DNA of 22,813 bases, from the NCBI GenBank assembly GCA_018825925.1, contig JAHKAT010000249.1, forward strand, positions 1 to 22,813, read 5' to 3'. A program made the position numbers and the translations under genes. This document shows positions 22,015 to 22,813 of the stretch, piece after piece. This stretch comes from Bacteroidota bacterium. Its GTDB lineage: Bacteria; Bacteroidota; Bacteroidia; Flavobacteriales_D; Crocinitomicaceae. How positions within the stretch are numbered: the stretch's first letter is position 1; every line of letters starts with the position of its first letter. Under the pieces are notes generated by a model. It made no database searches, was not told where the DNA came from, and saw nothing but the letters and a program-made list of their open reading frames with translations.

Positions 22015-22813
22015 TTATATAGCTACGTTATATTCGCGCAATGCGTCGTTTAAACTAGTTTTTAAATCAGTTGATGCTTTTCGTTTACCGATAATGAGCG
22101 CGCACGGAACTTGAAACTGACCGGCAGGAAATTCTTTGGTGTAAGTGCCCGGGATTACTACTGATCTTTCAGGAACAAAAGCTTTGTATTCTATAGGTTC
22201 AGAACCTGAAACATCAATTATTTTGGTGGATTGAGTTAAGACAACATTTGCACCAAGTACGGCTTCTTTGCCAATGCGCACACCTTCAACAACGATGCAT
22301 CGAGAGCCAATAAAGGCGTCATCTTCTATAATAACTGGTGCAGCTTGTAGTGGCTCTAAAACACCACCTATTCCCACACCACCACTAAGATGCACGTTTT
22401 TCCCTATTTGAGCACATGAACCAACGGTTGCCCATGTATCTACCATGGTTCCACTTTCAACGTAAGCTCCAATATTGACATAAGAAGGCATCATAATCAC
22501 ACCAGGAGCAATAAACGCGCCATATCTTGCAACTGCAGGAGGAACAACGCGAACACCTAGTTCTTTGTAACCAGTTTTAAGCGCCATTTTATCGTGAAAT
22601 TCAAAAGGACCCACCTCAATAGTTTCCATTTGTCGGATAGGGAAATAAAGTACAACCGCTTTTTTTACCCACTCGTTTACCTGCCAGCTGCCATCGTTTA
22701 AAGGTTCGGCAACTCTAAGTCGTCCTTTGTCAATTTCTTCTATTACAGCTTCAATCGCCTTTCTATATTCTGGATCGGAAAGTAACTCACGGTTATCCCA
22801 AACTTGTTCTATT
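22015..22813 (-). CDS. dapD: 2,3,4,5-tetrahydropyridine-2,6-dicarboxylate N-succinyltransferase (partial 5' end)
   Basis: DapD transfers succinyl from succinyl-CoA to tetrahydrodipicolinate in the diaminopimelate/lysine pathway. The visible part is 265 residues; the reading frame runs through the right edge (IEQVWDNRELLSDPEYRKAI and onward), and only a few N-terminal residues are missing compared with the usual ~270. An internal Met at 22629 is not the start. The N-terminal helical domain is followed by a left-handed beta-helix of hexapeptide repeats (VVPPAVARYGAFIAPGVIMM, GAYVESGTMVDTWATVGSCAQIG, GGVGIGG, GSRCIVVEGVRIGKEAVLG). Conserved family phrases include MPSYVNIGAYV and VPCALIIGKR. It is the upstream gene of a pair with the secreted hydrolase. 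Its promoter lies outside the window. Confidence 0.95.
   Translation of the reverse strand, partial: IEQVWDNRELLSDPEYRKAIEAVIEEIDKGRLRVAEPLNDGSWQVNEWVKKAVVLYFPIRQMETIEVGPFEFHDKMALKTGYKELGVRVVPPAVARYGAFIAPGVIMMPSYVNIGAYVESGTMVDTWATVGSCAQIGKNVHLSGGVGIGGVLEPLQAAPVIIEDDAFIGSRCIVVEGVRIGKEAVLGANVVLTQSTKIIDVSGSEPIEYKAFVPERSVVIPGTYTKEFPAGQFQVPCALIIGKRKASTDLKTSLNDALREYNVAI

Noticed and set aside
22015..22629. dapD as a 204-residue protein starting at 22629
   Set aside because: The reading frame continues upstream to the window edge with clear DapD N-terminal sequence, so the gene is full-length but cut by the window.

Overview
The window is an AT-rich chromosomal segment from a member of the Bacteroidota, most likely Flavobacteriales or a close relative. 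This rests on four things seen in the sequence: two giant secreted proteins ending in the type B (gliding-motility-associated) C-terminal sorting domain of the type IX secretion system; parE and parC as an adjacent pair with Bacteroidota-style sequences; start codons preceded by A-rich stretches instead of Shine-Dalgarno sites; and -7 elements of the form TAnnTTTG. No tRNA, rRNA, CRISPR array, insertion sequence or prophage gene is visible.

Layout. (1) 43-8292, minus strand: two tandem paralogous cell-surface proteins of 1364 and 1287 residues, built from PKD, Ig-like and SprB-type repeats; the upstream one carries an internal 141-bp near-identical duplication. (2) 8567-12744, minus strand: a probable error-prone polymerase cassette, dinB (Pol IV) followed 14 nt later by a short DnaE-type polymerase with a degenerate PHP domain. 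(3) 12745-13381: a 637-bp non-coding region holding an exact 18-bp direct repeat, palindromes and the parE promoter. (4) 13382-17947, plus strand: parE-parC, both subunits of topoisomerase IV, separated by 3 nt. (5) 17994-18623, minus: a YceH/DUF480 protein, convergent with parC. (6) 18849-20745, minus: a three-gene operon with ATGA overlaps, TPR protein, endonuclease III (nth) and a Nudix CoA-pyrophosphatase-like protein. (7) 20760-20987, plus: a 75-residue hypothetical protein. (8) 20984-22813, minus: dapD (lysine/diaminopimelate synthesis, cut by the window edge) followed 2 nt later by a secreted alpha/beta-hydrolase-like protein.

The middle of the window is rich in DNA-maintenance functions: translesion synthesis, topoisomerase IV, base excision repair and a nucleotide/CoA-type Nudix hydrolase. 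The points most worth a second look are the tandem direct repeat in front of dinB-dnaE, which looks like an operator for a damage-inducible mutagenesis cassette; the endonuclease III that lacks all four Fe-S cysteines; and the tandem surface-protein paralogues with recent internal duplication. I did not find a clearly new multi-gene system, and most of the window is ordinary core genome.
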